Shown here piece by piece: positions 13,594 to 25,600 of a DNA stretch of 64,000 nucleotides. How positions within the stretch are numbered: position 1 is the stretch's first letter; every line of letters starts with the position of its first letter. The notes under the pieces are model-generated. The model was not told the DNA's origin, ran no database searches, and was given only the letters and a program-made list of their open reading frames with translations. The DNA is from Melanocharis versteri (lineage: Eukaryota; Chordata; Aves; Passeriformes; Melanocharitidae). The stretch is taken from assembly GCA_013397845.1 (NCBI GenBank), contig VZTG01004270.1:268319-332318 (forward strand). Direction: 5' to 3'. Made by a program: the position numbers and the translations under genes.

Positions 13594-16500
13594 TACTGGG
13601 CACAAACTGGTTGCTGCTGACTGATGGTTTACATTGAAGTGTCCTGTGGTGGTGGTGGTGGAATGCCTGTGTTTGCAAGAGCCATACACTCTAAAACTCT
13701 GTGCATGAGCTCAACCGAGCCTGGGCCCCCAGAAAACACAGATTTTTTTAACCAAAAACTACTTGCATAGCCAAATGATCAACTCTGGGGTTACTTAACC
13801 AGCTGATCCTAGAAAGTACTCGAAGATGTAAAGATCAAGACAAATTCTGACTGTTTCCATTACCAGGAATATTTGCTAATTTTTAAATGATCAGTCTGCC
13901 TGCATACAGGCGTGTTTCTCCTCTGTTGCTTTTCCTCTTAGCAAACTGTTTTTGTTGTGATTCAGCTCAGTTCTGCACTGTTGGACCAGCATGTTTAAGT
14001 CAAAATATCCAAATTTTTCCTCATCAAATTTTTGCAGCATTTCAAAATCCAAATTGTGACTTGCTCTGTGCACAGGTGGGAAGGTAAATAAAATTGAAGA
14101 AGAAGACTTTTGCAGAAGAAACAGCAGTAAGAAGGGCAAATAGATACGGTGGTAATGGAATAAGAAATATTGCTTGTAACATTTTATTATAGAGAATAAT
14201 AAACACCTTTAAGCCAGGCAAGATATGCTGTGATCAGAAAGAAGGGGAGAAAATTGGTGTTTGACTGTCTTCTCATTGCCAGAAGCTCAAGGTGGTGTTG
14301 CAGCAGCCCTGAGACACTTGGTCAGACATGATGTCTTGTATTTGCATTTACTTCTGAGAGTAGCAAAACGATTCTTGTTATTGGAAAATTATTTTCTCTG
14401 ACTCTTGGGAAGGATGGCTGGCTTTGAAATAGTTTTTAAAATACAAATTGGGGAACAGTCTCGTAATGCACTTGATGTTTTTCTGGTTACAGCTGAGAAT
14501 AGCATCTGTAGTAGTTAAATGAATATGAGTATGAATCACTTCAAATGATGTAACTTACCCAGGCTATGTAAAAACTACTGTTTGAATGATGTTTTGCAAG
14601 TAGTGATATTGTTGGACTTCACCCTAAAATCCTGTCTGGAACCTATATCTAATCCCAGGTGGAGTAATTTTGTACTCTCCATTCGACATGCAGTAGAATG
14701 GTAATCAGAATTGTGATACCATCACTGAACTGCTTATAAGGCACTGGAATTTAATGACTGTTAAATAAAAACAAAATAAATCCCGGTTGTCTTCTCCAAG
14801 GAGAAATTGCTCTGTATAAGAAGGCAGAAAGTAACACTTGAAAGCCCAGGGCACCACCCAGCCTTGCATGTTTGAGATGGGGCAAGTGGATTCTCTAGAC
14901 AGACACAGGCTCTCTCATGTACCTGCAACGCACTCCTGAGAAGAAGGAAAGCTGATCCCTTGCTGAAAGTCTGGCAGGGAGGGTCATCTTAGGGGCTGCT
15001 TCTTCAAAGCAGCAAATAAGCAGCCTTGCCACACAAACTTCAAGGAAAAGCACAGTAGAGTTACCAGTTCTAAATAGTCCACAGCCTCACAATAATAGAA
15101 CAAAAGTCTAGTCAACAGCCTTCAAAAGAGGGTGAAGATATTCATCAAACCTGATGAGGCTCCTATTAATTAGTGTTAAGTGTTGTTACACTTCTGTTAC
15201 TATTACTATTTTGAGATTTAACTAAGAAACCTAATGGGGCTACTTCTGCACGACGTTAATTAGATATGGCAATTCCACTTACCCATACAGCCTCGGCACA
15301 CAACCATCACACATCAATATTTAATTTAATTACTGATGTTGTGGTGCAAGTCACATCTGATTTAAGAGATAAATATGCTTAATTAATAATGAGATAAAAC
15401 ACATACAGTATGTCACCTTTTGTCATTTGAGCTTTGTTAGGTATAGTAAAAGAAGACACACATGGACATTGGAGAGGCCACGACATGGTGATCTGTGTGT
15501 CTGTGTTATCTTTGTCCTTGGATTTACCTGAGCTCACACTGCACTGTAAATATGACAAAGATATCTGCAAGTGTCAGGAGCACCAGCCTATGTAAAGACA
15601 CACTTGTGTCTTGAGTAATTCATCATTTACTTCAATTTTTCTGCATAATTGAAAACTGAACTTTCAGCTTGGATTATACGTAGCACCTATAGAAATTCAT
15701 TTTATCAGGTTTGATCACAGGATTCTCATCTGTGTTGAACTGGCCTGGTGCAGAGGCTGGGTGTGCAAGAATTCATTCTGCATCAGCATCCTTTGGAAGG
15801 GAGCCTTCTTCCCATTGGCACTGGACATTCTCAATTCAGACCTTCCCGCAAGAGCCTGTTGAGAATAGTGGATGTGATTGTTGTACCACAAGGTAGAGTT
15901 CTGGAAAGGTATATGCAGAAAGATTGCTTACCACTTTGCAAAGCCTGGGGGGAGAAGAGGACAGACAGCCAGACCTTGAGGCTGGTTATGATGATGAACC
16001 ATATGAAAGCAGCTTCTAGGCAGGACTAGGTCCCCATTTCATAAAGGGCTTTGTAACAAGGACTGACAGTCTTAGCCTCAAAGACTTACAGTGAAATTCA
16101 AAACAAATGGATAAACAGGTACCACACAACCAGTGCACCAGATCTGCTGAAGTAAAGGAAACTACTTCTGTTCATTTTTGTTAGAAGATCAAAGACTCAG
16201 CGGGTCCCCCTCCGTTTGCAGTGTCCTTTGTAGGCCTGTGTTTCCAGGGGTTCACAAGCTCGCACTAGAAGTTTGTGTGGGTTGAAACTTGCTATGCAAG
16301 ATCTTTACCTGGGGGCCATTTGGTTTGATGTGTTTGACAAAATTTTAAGAGCTCCTAAGTTGACTGTGCCAAACAAATAGTTTCCTAGAGGCTGAGAAGC
16401 TTTTTGAAACTTCCTCCAGGGAAAATTCCCAGTTGGCAGAAAACCTGTGAAAGCAAAAGCAACTCACAACATCGTAACCTACTGAAACACATACTGCCCT

Positions 16501-19500
16501 CAGATCCATTTGTGCTCCTTTTTTCTATGTTATATATAATTATTCTGATATTAATATTGAGAGTAACTAGTACAATGGGAACCTGTTGGGCTATCAGGAA
16601 TGATTGGTGAAGGAGACCATCTCAGTATGGTCTGAAAGCTTCCCTTAGAAACAAAAAGAGCCAATCAAAAAATCAAGACAGGGAAAGCTTTCAGCTGTCC
16701 AAGCCTGCCTTAAAACCCACTCACCCAAAAGAAAACACTAGAGAGGGGAAGACTAAGGCACAAAACACCAGTGTTTTACTGCTAATAGGCAGGGAGAAAT
16801 GGAAGTGCCAGTGATGGCAAGTGAGGGAGCCTCTTCTTCGAGGATAACAAAATAGAACTGCTGTTCTTTTCAGCTCCATGACCCAGTATTGTAGGTGGTC
16901 ACCATGGCTGGCACTGTGATCTGTTGGTACGATGGATGTACTGCAGAGTTTCCAAAGGGTGTGACTGAGGTGTGGAATTCAGCTGTGCTGAGCTCGCACC
17001 TTCTGTCAGCTGCCAGAAGTGGGAGAGGCATCCTGGGACCTGTTCCCTCTTAATTACATTCCCTGGTCTTGACAAGTAGATGCCTCCAGAATGGGAGAAT
17101 GGGGGATGGAGGAATCTGTGGAACCCATAGTTCCATCAGCCAAACGGAACAGTGAGGAGTGGTGTGTTAGGAACACTTTCCCCAAGAGACCAGCAGCCTG
17201 CATGAGTAGCTAAGAAACGTATGCGAAGTGAGAGCTAATCCTCTTTGAGAAGAACCTGTAATTTTCCCCCAGGAGAGAAACAGTGCTGCAGCTGGAAGGG
17301 CAGGTAAGAGCAGCACTGCCTCCAGCTCTGCCTGAGCATTCTGCTTGTGCGGGAACACTGAGGCCAAACATCACCATGAGGCACAGGGTAGTGTGTGCCT
17401 CTCTGAAGAGAGAATGGAGGAAATAAAGGAGCATCTCTCACAGTGATTGGCTTCCAGAGAGTATGGAACACAGATTGTACCAATATCGTGGGTACACCCT
17501 GGGTAGAGACAGGATGTGGTAGTTGAACCAGGATCAGTAGCTAAAATGAAAGCGTAGCCTAAAATTAAATTCTTTCAATGGAGATGCACAGGTTGAGGCT
17601 TTATCCTACTGTGTGCTTAGGAATTGTATTGATATGTGAGGCACAAGATTCCCTTTCCATCTTCCTTACGGGCTGCTTTGGTAAACATTCATTTCTTCCA
17701 GGTTTTATCCTGTCATGGAAACGTTTTCTAGGTCCTCCTGTGGCAGTGTGGACTCTGTGTGCTATGAATTACACCTGTGAACTGAGTGGATTAGAAAATT
17801 GGCTGCCCCTTCAACAGAGACAAAGGCGTGCAGGAAAGTGCTAATATTCTTAATCTCTTCTTTCCTCTTCTTCCTTCCAAATTCCTACCTGTCCTCACTG
17901 GGGAACAGCTGAGAACAGTCTGGCCCAGACCAGTGATTCCAGTAAGCACACGGAATACCACATGTGTGAAATTCCCCTCTCCCTCTGTCTGCAGGACACT
18001 CCCCCTGCACGGGGCCCATGGCTCTCTGCTGTGGCGTAGCAGCAGCGGCAGCAGCCACTTAGCACAGGCAATTGAAGTATTTCTCACCTGCCCAGCCTGC
18101 CCGAGTCTCCCAGGCTTGCCTGTGGGATATGATCTCGCATCTCCAGCTCTCCTTGTCATTGTCATGCTTCCTTGAGGCTTGCTTTTAGACTAAAGTGCCT
18201 GAAACTGGTCCCAGGATTCAGAAAGGCAGCATGTCACTGGTGACTACTAATAGCAATTACTGCAAACTAGGATATACACCTACCTGACATCCAGCAAAAT
18301 AGGCTGAAGCAGATTAACGATTAAAACAGTCATTTGACAAGGAAATAACAGTCACCCCATCCTTCCAGTACATAACTGTGTCTGGCTGCTGCACTTCAGA
18401 GTGCCTGCCCAATATTCTCCCTGTTTTGGTCACTTATACTTGGACATGGTTTTGAGAAGCCACAACTTATTTAGACCCCCTTTTCCGTGAATGAGCAGTT
18501 AAAAATTGCTTCTTCCAATGCTCATTATTTTGCACTTGTCTATACTAGTAGGTAATGGAATCGTGTTGCAGAAGACTCACAGCTGGATATGACAGTCAGA
18601 ACCAGATGTTCACACAATAGGCCAGACACAGCTGGTTCTCTGTAGCTGGCAAGGGATGTAGAACAAGTAAGTGCAGAGACAGCAAGCCTGAAAAAAATCT
18701 AAGGTAATCAAGCTAAATATGCCTGGAGTTTTAGGCCATCTGGAAGATTGCCAGAAGGCTATTTATTCTGATGTCTACACCTGCTGAATGGGAATACTTT
18801 GTGTGAACTCAGAGCTTGAAGTAATACTGTCTCTCTCCCCTTTTCAGCACTCCACTCCCTCTAGGCAGTGTTTCTTGCTTGATAAATTGTGCTCTACAAA
18901 CTTAGGTTTGATTTAAAAAAAAAAAACAAACCAAGAAACCAAACCTTAAACTTATTTCCTGGCTATTGACGAGCTTAGCAGGAAAGCAATGCAGCACTGG
19001 AGAACAGAAAGGGAGCACAGTGTCACAGACTGCCCCTTGGAGAGTTAAAGTCTGTGGGCAGTGCAATCTGCTAGATACGTTGAGAGCTGGAAAGATTTTC
19101 TTTGTCCCATTTATAGTGACCTGGGAGATAAATTCCCCCAAGCACTTTTAGCTCCTGTTGTGTGCACGCTCACCTTTCTGTGCTCAGTGACAGATTGCTC
19201 CCCCAGTGCCCCATCTGGCTCAGCTCTGCTGGCTGCAGCCTCCTCCTCGCAGCCAAGCAGCACCTGCCTGGCTGTCAGCATGGAAGATCTTGGGACTCCC
19301 ATTTTACAAAAACTTCTGGTGTTGATAGTGGTGGTGAGCATGCTCGTACGGTGGCGAACATTTGACTGTAATGATTTCTCAGTGTCGAGGGAGGATTTTT
19401 GGATAAACAAGACCAAGAAGATAGGAGATAGAAGGAGCACTCTCTTGAAGTTGCTGACAGAGTAGAGGTCTCTTTGAAGACACTGGTTTCCCCAAGCTTC

Positions 19501-19902
19501 TGTGCCTCTGTAAGGAAATGAGAGCATCTCAAATGTGAGTTACCATAAGGAGTGATGTCGCAATAGTGAGCTCCTATAAACACACAAAATTTTGTCTTTT
19601 CTTGTATTTGGTTTTTACCAATATCTTCCTGATCATTTTACTGATGCATTCAGCATAATTCTCTGAGAAACGTCGGGCTCTCACGCTCTCCTCAGCAAGC
19701 AGCAACATAGATTTTGCTCCCTCTCTACCTCAGTGTGTGCTGAGCAGTAACCATGCTGCAGCTGATATGCAGCACATGCAGCTGCACTGGGGATGACTGT
19801 GCCCACTGCTGTCAGTACCACTCTTGGTTCTCAGATGCAGCAAATGAGTATTTCTTCTTTTTGCTCATGCATGTGATAGTTCTTCAAGTGTTATCGCTGC
19901 TC
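13594..19902. other. intergenic, no gene seen
   Basis: No supported gene. A short GTG/GGT run lies near 13645-13662. A perfect octamer ATTTGCAT is at 14340-14347. The segment 15230-15400 is dense in TTAATTA, ATTAAT and TTAATTTAATTA cores, as in homeodomain-bound conserved elements. The segment near 18470-18560 vaguely resembles an old LINE. The frames at 17791-18175 and 19061-19527 overlap on both strands and look accidental. Confidence 0.5.
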
Positions 19903-20584
19903 TGAACCAGTTTTGGTGGGACTGGAGTTAATTTTCTTCATAGTAGCTCATATGGTGCTGCCTTTTGCAGTTGAGATGAAAAGATTGCTGATAACACACT
20001 GATGTTTTAGTTATTGCCAAGCATTGCTTACACAGCATCAAGGCTTTTTCTGCCTCTCCGACTGCTCCTCCCCCGTGAGGAGGCTGGAGGTGAAGGAGAA
20101 GCTGAGAGGGGACACAGCTGACCCCAACTGACCAAAGAGATCTTCCACAATATATGACATTGAGCTCTGCAATGAAAGCTGTGGGGAAGAGGGAAGAAAG
20201 AAGAAAGAAGAGGGAAGAAGGAAGAAGAAAGAAGGAAGAAGGAAGAAGAAAGAAGGAAGAAGGAAGAAGAAAGAAGGAAGAAGGATGAAGGAAAAAGGGG
20301 GGTCATTCAGAGAAATGGTGTTTGTGTTCCCAGGTCACTATGAGATGTGCCAGAGCCCTGCTGTCCTGGGGGTTGCAAATACCTGCCTGCCCACGGGAAG
20401 TGGGGAATGAATTCCTTGTTTTGTTCTGCTTGCACGTGCCATTTTTGCTTTACCTCTTAAACGGTGGTTATCTCAACACGTGAGTTTTCACATTTTTACT
20501 CTTCTGACTGTTTCCCCCATCTCGCTGTGGCAAAGTGAGTAAGCTGTGGCATGGTGCTGAGCTGCCTGCCAAGGCTGAAGCACA
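19903..20584 (+). mobile_element. retroviral LTR, songbird-type, with expanded purine tract
   Basis: The order of phrases matches an avian LTR family I recognise: gactggagttaattttctt, catagtagctcatatggtgctg, gataacac...gatgttttagttattgc, ggggacacagctga, ccaactgaccaaag, a purine-rich stretch, cctgcctgccca, gggaatgaattccttgttttg and a late ctcttaaac that may serve as a variant polyadenylation signal. Ends are approximate because no target duplication is clear. The minus-strand open frame at 20028-20306 is only the complement of the purine tract and is not a gene. Confidence 0.7.
20183..20302 (+). repeat. polypurine tract with 21-bp tandem unit
   Basis: The stretch 20183-20285 is 103 purines without interruption, and reaches 20302 with only one pyrimidine at 20286. 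Within it, 20221-20283 is three identical 21-bp units built of GAA, GAAA and GGAA blocks. It lies inside the LTR described above and probably expanded from that LTR's own short purine run. Such homopurine mirror-like tracts can adopt triplex (H-DNA) structure. Confidence 0.9.
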
Positions 20585-21296
20585 ATGTGTCCCAAAGGCA
20601 TGATCAGTTCAGCGAGTTCTCTGTAAATGCACCACAGTTCTCTCTCAACCTCCCCACCTTTGCTGAAGGATACAGTGGACTTCCCAAAATTCTTATGGAA
20701 TATCTGTTCCTTAACCTGACCCAGATAACTGGTGTGTTATGCTACGATGCTTTGCCAGAAAGAAGTTACAGTTTTTCTTTGATTATTTGTTTGGTTTCCA
20801 TTAGCAGAGAGGTGAATGACAGAGCACTCAAGTTGATACCTTTGAAGGACATGAGATTTAAAAACAAATAAAATATCTACTGTGCGCTATAAGCAATAAT
20901 CAATAATTAAAAGCCTTGTTAAAACGTTGTTGAAGAGCATTTCAGAAGAAAAGTAGTTATACTGCATTTCATGCTTAATTCAATGTCAATTAGCTGATTG
21001 TTAACTTCCCTCCAGCTAAATCTTGTTCGGCACAGAGAAGAGAAATCAAAAGCATTCTAGCTTTAACAAGCCTAGTGTTTCAATCATTCATCTCTGCCCG
21101 CAGGCTCCAAATCAATGTCAACAGACGTTTCATTGCAATTTTATCAGCCATTCCTGCCTGTCACTGTTTTCTTGGCTGCCCTGATTGTCCCTCAAAATCG
21201 TCTGTGGGAATCAGAATTCATCTGGAGTGAAAGACCAAGCAGACCACACTTACTTTTAACCTCACCAATTGTAGGCTTCGCTTTCACCGAGATAAT
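20585..21296. other. intergenic, possible conserved non-coding DNA
   Basis: No supported gene. The AT-rich part 20880-21290 (many ATCAAT, TAATTA and CAATCATT cores, low repeat content) looks like constrained sequence leading into the CpG-rich patch. The 106-codon frame at 20551-20871 begins inside the LTR and is taken as chance. Confidence 0.4.
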
Positions 21297-21433
21297 CCGG
21301 GGGCTGCTGCACGCCCCAGCTCCCTGAACGGCTCGGTGCAGCCGGGGAAGGGCGGAGGGGCCGGGGCGGCCTTCAGCACCGCGGACAGCGCCGGCAGCGG
21401 CTGCCCGGCCGGCGCCGAGCCCTTCCCTCCGCC
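21297..21433. promoter_or_regulatory. isolated CpG-rich patch
   Basis: About 18 CpG dinucleotides lie in some 137 bp, in a flank that is otherwise AT-rich and CpG-poor. This is the profile of an unmethylated regulatory patch, such as a small CpG-island promoter of a non-coding RNA or a CpG-rich enhancer. The short frame across it (21336-21662) runs into the polypyrimidine tract and is low-complexity, so I do not call it a gene. Confidence 0.4.
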
Positions 21434-21599
21434 CTCCTCCTCCTCCTCCTCAGCCCTACATTTCCTCAGTCTTCCTCCTCCTCCTCAGCCCTACTCTTCC
21501 TCAGCCCTCATCCTCTTCCTCAGCCTTCCTCCTCCTCCTCAGCCCTCCTCCTCCTCAACCTTCCTCCTTCTCAGCCTTCCTCCTCCTCAGCCCTCCTCT
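21421..21599. repeat. polypyrimidine minisatellite (CCT-rich with CAGCC interruptions)
   Basis: About 180 bp are almost entirely pyrimidine, made of (CCT)n runs punctuated by CAGCC every 12-30 bp, with roughly eight such interruptions. It adjoins the CpG-rich patch directly. Confidence 0.85.
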
Positions 21600-22247
21600 G
21601 GCTTGGCTACCAGCCGAATTCACACACAGCAGAATAGCTTTATGTGTGTGAATAACTCTTAAAAGACAAATTGAGGGGCTCTCAGGCACAAAAGTTTTTC
21701 TACCTACACACGCTTGAATTGCTTGTAGAAAGTCGTGTCAAAAAATAGCAGGTGACCACACAGAATTTAGAAAGCATCACAGGCATTCCTATCTGCTTCA
21801 CAATGACATCACACCAATAAATTGTGAGATTCACTTCTGTGAAAACTATCAAGAACAAGAGCTAGGCTGAAGTCTGAATTCAGATGCTAGTGGTGTTTGG
21901 GCCTTGCCAAGCTCTTACAGAACTTGAATTGATAAAACCAGGGTGTCTGATTGCTGCACTTACTCTGCAAACAATGTCGTAAGGTAGGTTACACTCAGGA
22001 ATGACACAGGAGTGGTATTCCATACTTCCTGCTGTTTCCAGACCTGGCCCATGGTTCTTCAGCTCACTTTTGAAAGAACGGATTCACTTCTGGGATCTGT
22101 GGTTTTCTGCAGGACCAGGGTGCACTGGCCCAGCATCTGGTGAGAAGAGCAGACTCACCATCATTACCCTTAACACACAAATTGGTTCTTCAGCCACTAT
22201 CCTCATCCACCTTGGACAAATGATTTGGTTAAATTGTGTGATTTGAA
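21600..22247. other. intergenic, no gene seen
   Basis: Non-coding DNA between the pyrimidine tract and the second solo LTR. The frame at 22001-22246 has no recognisable domain. Confidence 0.55.
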
Positions 22248-22253
22248 TGTCTT

Positions 22254-22615
22254 TGTCGCAATGACGGACACGGCCCGGGGAGGAAGGAGAGAACCGAACT
22301 CAGGAGGAACAGGATAGAAATGCCTTTATTTATTTATATACAGAAGGGTTTTATCCCCTAGGTTATAGAAAGTAATTGGATCTTCGTTAACCACCCCCAG
22401 GACTATTGGCGAGATCCTAAAAACACACATTTCCTAAACAATCCTTCAGACTGACAATAACAAACTGCAAAAACACCTCACAGGTGCAAGATAGAAGAAT
22501 TATTTACAAAAGCTCTTGAGCTGTTTTGCAGCTAGCTCCGTGAGAAAGTGAGAATGCTCACGGACACAGGCAGATACTGGAAAATCTCTCTGCCACCAAG
22601 CTTTCAGCGTCCACA
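22254..22615 (-). mobile_element. solo LTR of an endogenous retrovirus (copy 2, inverted)
   Basis: Read on the minus strand it starts TGTGGACGC and ends TTGCGACA, like the copy at 13224-13587. It is flanked by its own perfect 6-bp target duplication tgtctt (22248-22253 and 22616-22621), so it is an independent insertion and not a duplicated segment. Its TATA box reads GATAAAA (plus-strand positions 22348-22355), whereas copy 1 has an intact TATAAAA. AATAAA signals on the minus strand lie at about 22325-22334. No internal retroviral sequence remains. Confidence 0.9.
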
Positions 22616-22621
22616 TGTCTT

Positions 22622-25600
22622 CACCAAGACTAAGAGAAACTTGGCATCTGTCCAGGCAGCATTTGGTCACTGCTGTTTCTGAGGTAAATGGGAGACAAGC
22701 CAAAAAAAATCAAAGTCACTGCCCTGGCTCAGAGATGTTTGCAAACAGTGACACGATGGCCATGGATCAGATAGAAGTTATGGAAGTTCATTAATTTAAA
22801 TAATGATCAGGAGCCTCACTCTGTTCCTTCCGTTTGCGTCATGTTGTTGTGGAGGCATCTACAGACAAGCAAAATAAAGCACAGGTTGTGACAAGCCAAC
22901 ACTGTCTACTATATGTGGCTGAAGTGAATTCTACAACTGATTTTCTTATAGTTTCAAGCATATTTGCCTTAATAGTTAACACTAAATTTCTGTTTCTGTT
23001 TTCAGGATTTTGCTGCAGGTTTGATGACAATTTTTATGACACTTTAATTTACACAGAAGTGTTTTTTCTCTTCATGAAACAATGATATTCACTAGGTAAT
23101 CTTACAAATACTCCTTCACTGGAATGGTGTTACACCTTAGCTTGTGCCTGGGAGCACGTGAATCTTCTTTCGGTTTTTCTCATTTTTGTTTTTCCGTGCA
23201 GCATCTCAGTTCAAGCTGTGACTGCATGTTCTTTGTCAGGAGCTGCTTCTGGTGTTGATAGAATCGTGTAGAACCTGGCAGGATGGGAAATGGATGGCTG
23301 AGGCTGACAAGTGCCACCAGAACACCAGCAATCCCAGTGACCTTACACCAGTTTGACTGTCAGAGTTCCAGTTCTCCTTGATCCTTTCTCAGAAACAGCT
23401 AAAATCAAGGCTTTTTGCAAGAACTTACACTAAGAAAAAGCTGAAAGTGCCACAGGGCAAACCAAACTACTCCAAAATTCAGAAGTGCTTTTCCTCAGGA
23501 AGATCCCAATCTCACTGTCATCGGTGGAACCAGCAGTTTGCTCTGAACTTGATGCTGCATCGATCTCCCTGCGAGCACAAATCTGTGCCTTCATGTAGAG
23601 ACATCAAAATGAGTATTTGTTTTTCTAGTATAAACTTCTAAAAAGAAAGAACCAGTCCCCTGTGGAGAGGCATTCATATGAGCTGACAAGAAGCATCCTC
23701 TCTTTTCAGGTTCCAAGAAGTGGTGATTTCAGTGCAGGAAGGTAAGCCTTGTCTCCAAGACCTTTTTCTCTTGGGGCTGCAGAAACAACAGCCAACTTCT
23801 TTTTAGCCTAAATTAGCTGAGGATAAAGAAAATGAAGCACTCTGGGGAAAATTCTGAGGGAAACAAAAAGGGGGAGAGAAAAAAGCCTTCATCTGAAAAA
23901 AAAGAAAATTTCAGAATAAAATAGATTTTTCAATTTCTGAGACTTTTAGGCTAAAAAAAGAGTGTCTTTTCCTGTTTAGAAAATTGCTTTCACTTTCCTG
24001 AAATGAACAGAGTTCTGTTTCTAACGATGGGAGAAGCTGAGTGTAGCTGCTGAGTAGCTGAAGTGGGGATCCGACTATCAATGCGTCACCAGCTAAACGT
24101 GATTTGAGATGCAGTTTGCTTTTCTGTATCTCAGATCTCAGGGCTAAACCACGAACTGTACATGACACAACTAAATTAATATTTAAAAATAATTACTTGC
24201 TGCCTGAAGGTAAACAGAAAAAGGGTAAATAATTGATAGCACTGGGACTGCCACACTGTAACTCTACAGAGCGTTTATGATGTGCTGTGAAGGTTCAAAG
24301 GGATTGCTCGTCTACTGCCTCTGAAGGAGGGTTTTTGCTAATCATTCCAGGGCTTGTTTTGTCAGCCAGCAATGTTTTCAGAGTTTGAAGCACCAGAATA
24401 GAATGCCAGCTTAATTTAGGTGAATCTCTAGTTTAATTTACTAACTTTCATTCCAAGATTTGCATTGTAAATGATAAGATGATTTTCATATATTTTTTTT
24501 AACGTTTCTTTTTTAGCCCGTCAACATCTGAAGGGAAATTTTATGTGGTCTGCTGCCAAGAATGTAGAGTAACTTGCACTGAAGGAGTTCTTACGTAACA
24601 TGCCACGCTATGACAATACCTGTCTGCAGAGCCTGGTGGTGCCTTGAGAGCTGGTAGCTCTTCTCTTTTCAGTGGTAAATATCCATCCTCTTACGGCCCA
24701 ACATAAGAATAATCAGCATTCAAAGTGGCAGATGACCGTAAAGAAAGGTCAGTGATTTCAAACCGATTCATTTTTCCCCTCAGTCAGAAAACTTCTCACA
24801 CTGATTATTATGATTATTTTTATTGTTATTATCTGTGCTGCCTCCGCAAAGGACATCATTGTTTTCTGATGTTAAAGCAAAGCAGAAGCAGATACACAGG
24901 TAGTGTGTATAGGGAGTCAATAGCTACAGGTCTGCAGTATATTTAAATAAATATTTAAATACTGCTCCATGCACCTCTATGGGGAAACGATCATTAGGTA
25001 AAACTTCAAAAAGGGAACAAAACTGTCAGCAATGCCAGCCGGGTTGGGTGAGCCAACCACTCACAAAGTTTTATTTGCAATAGATATCTCAGTGCTGGGG
25101 ATGGGGATGTGGGTTCTTGTCTTTGTGCCCAGTCAGACCCTCAGTAATGGCAGCTTCTTTAATGCTTTGCACTGCCTAACACTTTAGTTTCACTGCTTGA
25201 AAATTAATTTCATTTAAGCTTTCATTTAGATGTTGAAAAAAAAAATCAGATTCTGTACTCAGGTGCCCAAGCATGAGGGTCATTTGATGGCACAAAGTAA
25301 TTCGTCCACTCCACTGAACAGTAGCCAGCGTTTCAGTGAAATCTGGGAAACTTTTTCCAGCTGCTGTGCATCTGGAAAAGAGCAGTAAGGATGACTAAAT
25401 AGAAAACATGAAAACATATGGAATCTCTGTCACTGGAGATTGGCAAAATGTAAATTTAAAAAAATTGTCTGTTGTTTAAGAGTACCTCAGTCCGCTCTCT
25501 CTTTCAGCCCTGGAAGCTCAGGTCTATATAATTGAGACACATAAAAACTGAGCACTGAGTCTCAAGTGGGCCATACAGGTTTGTGTATATTAGGTCCAAG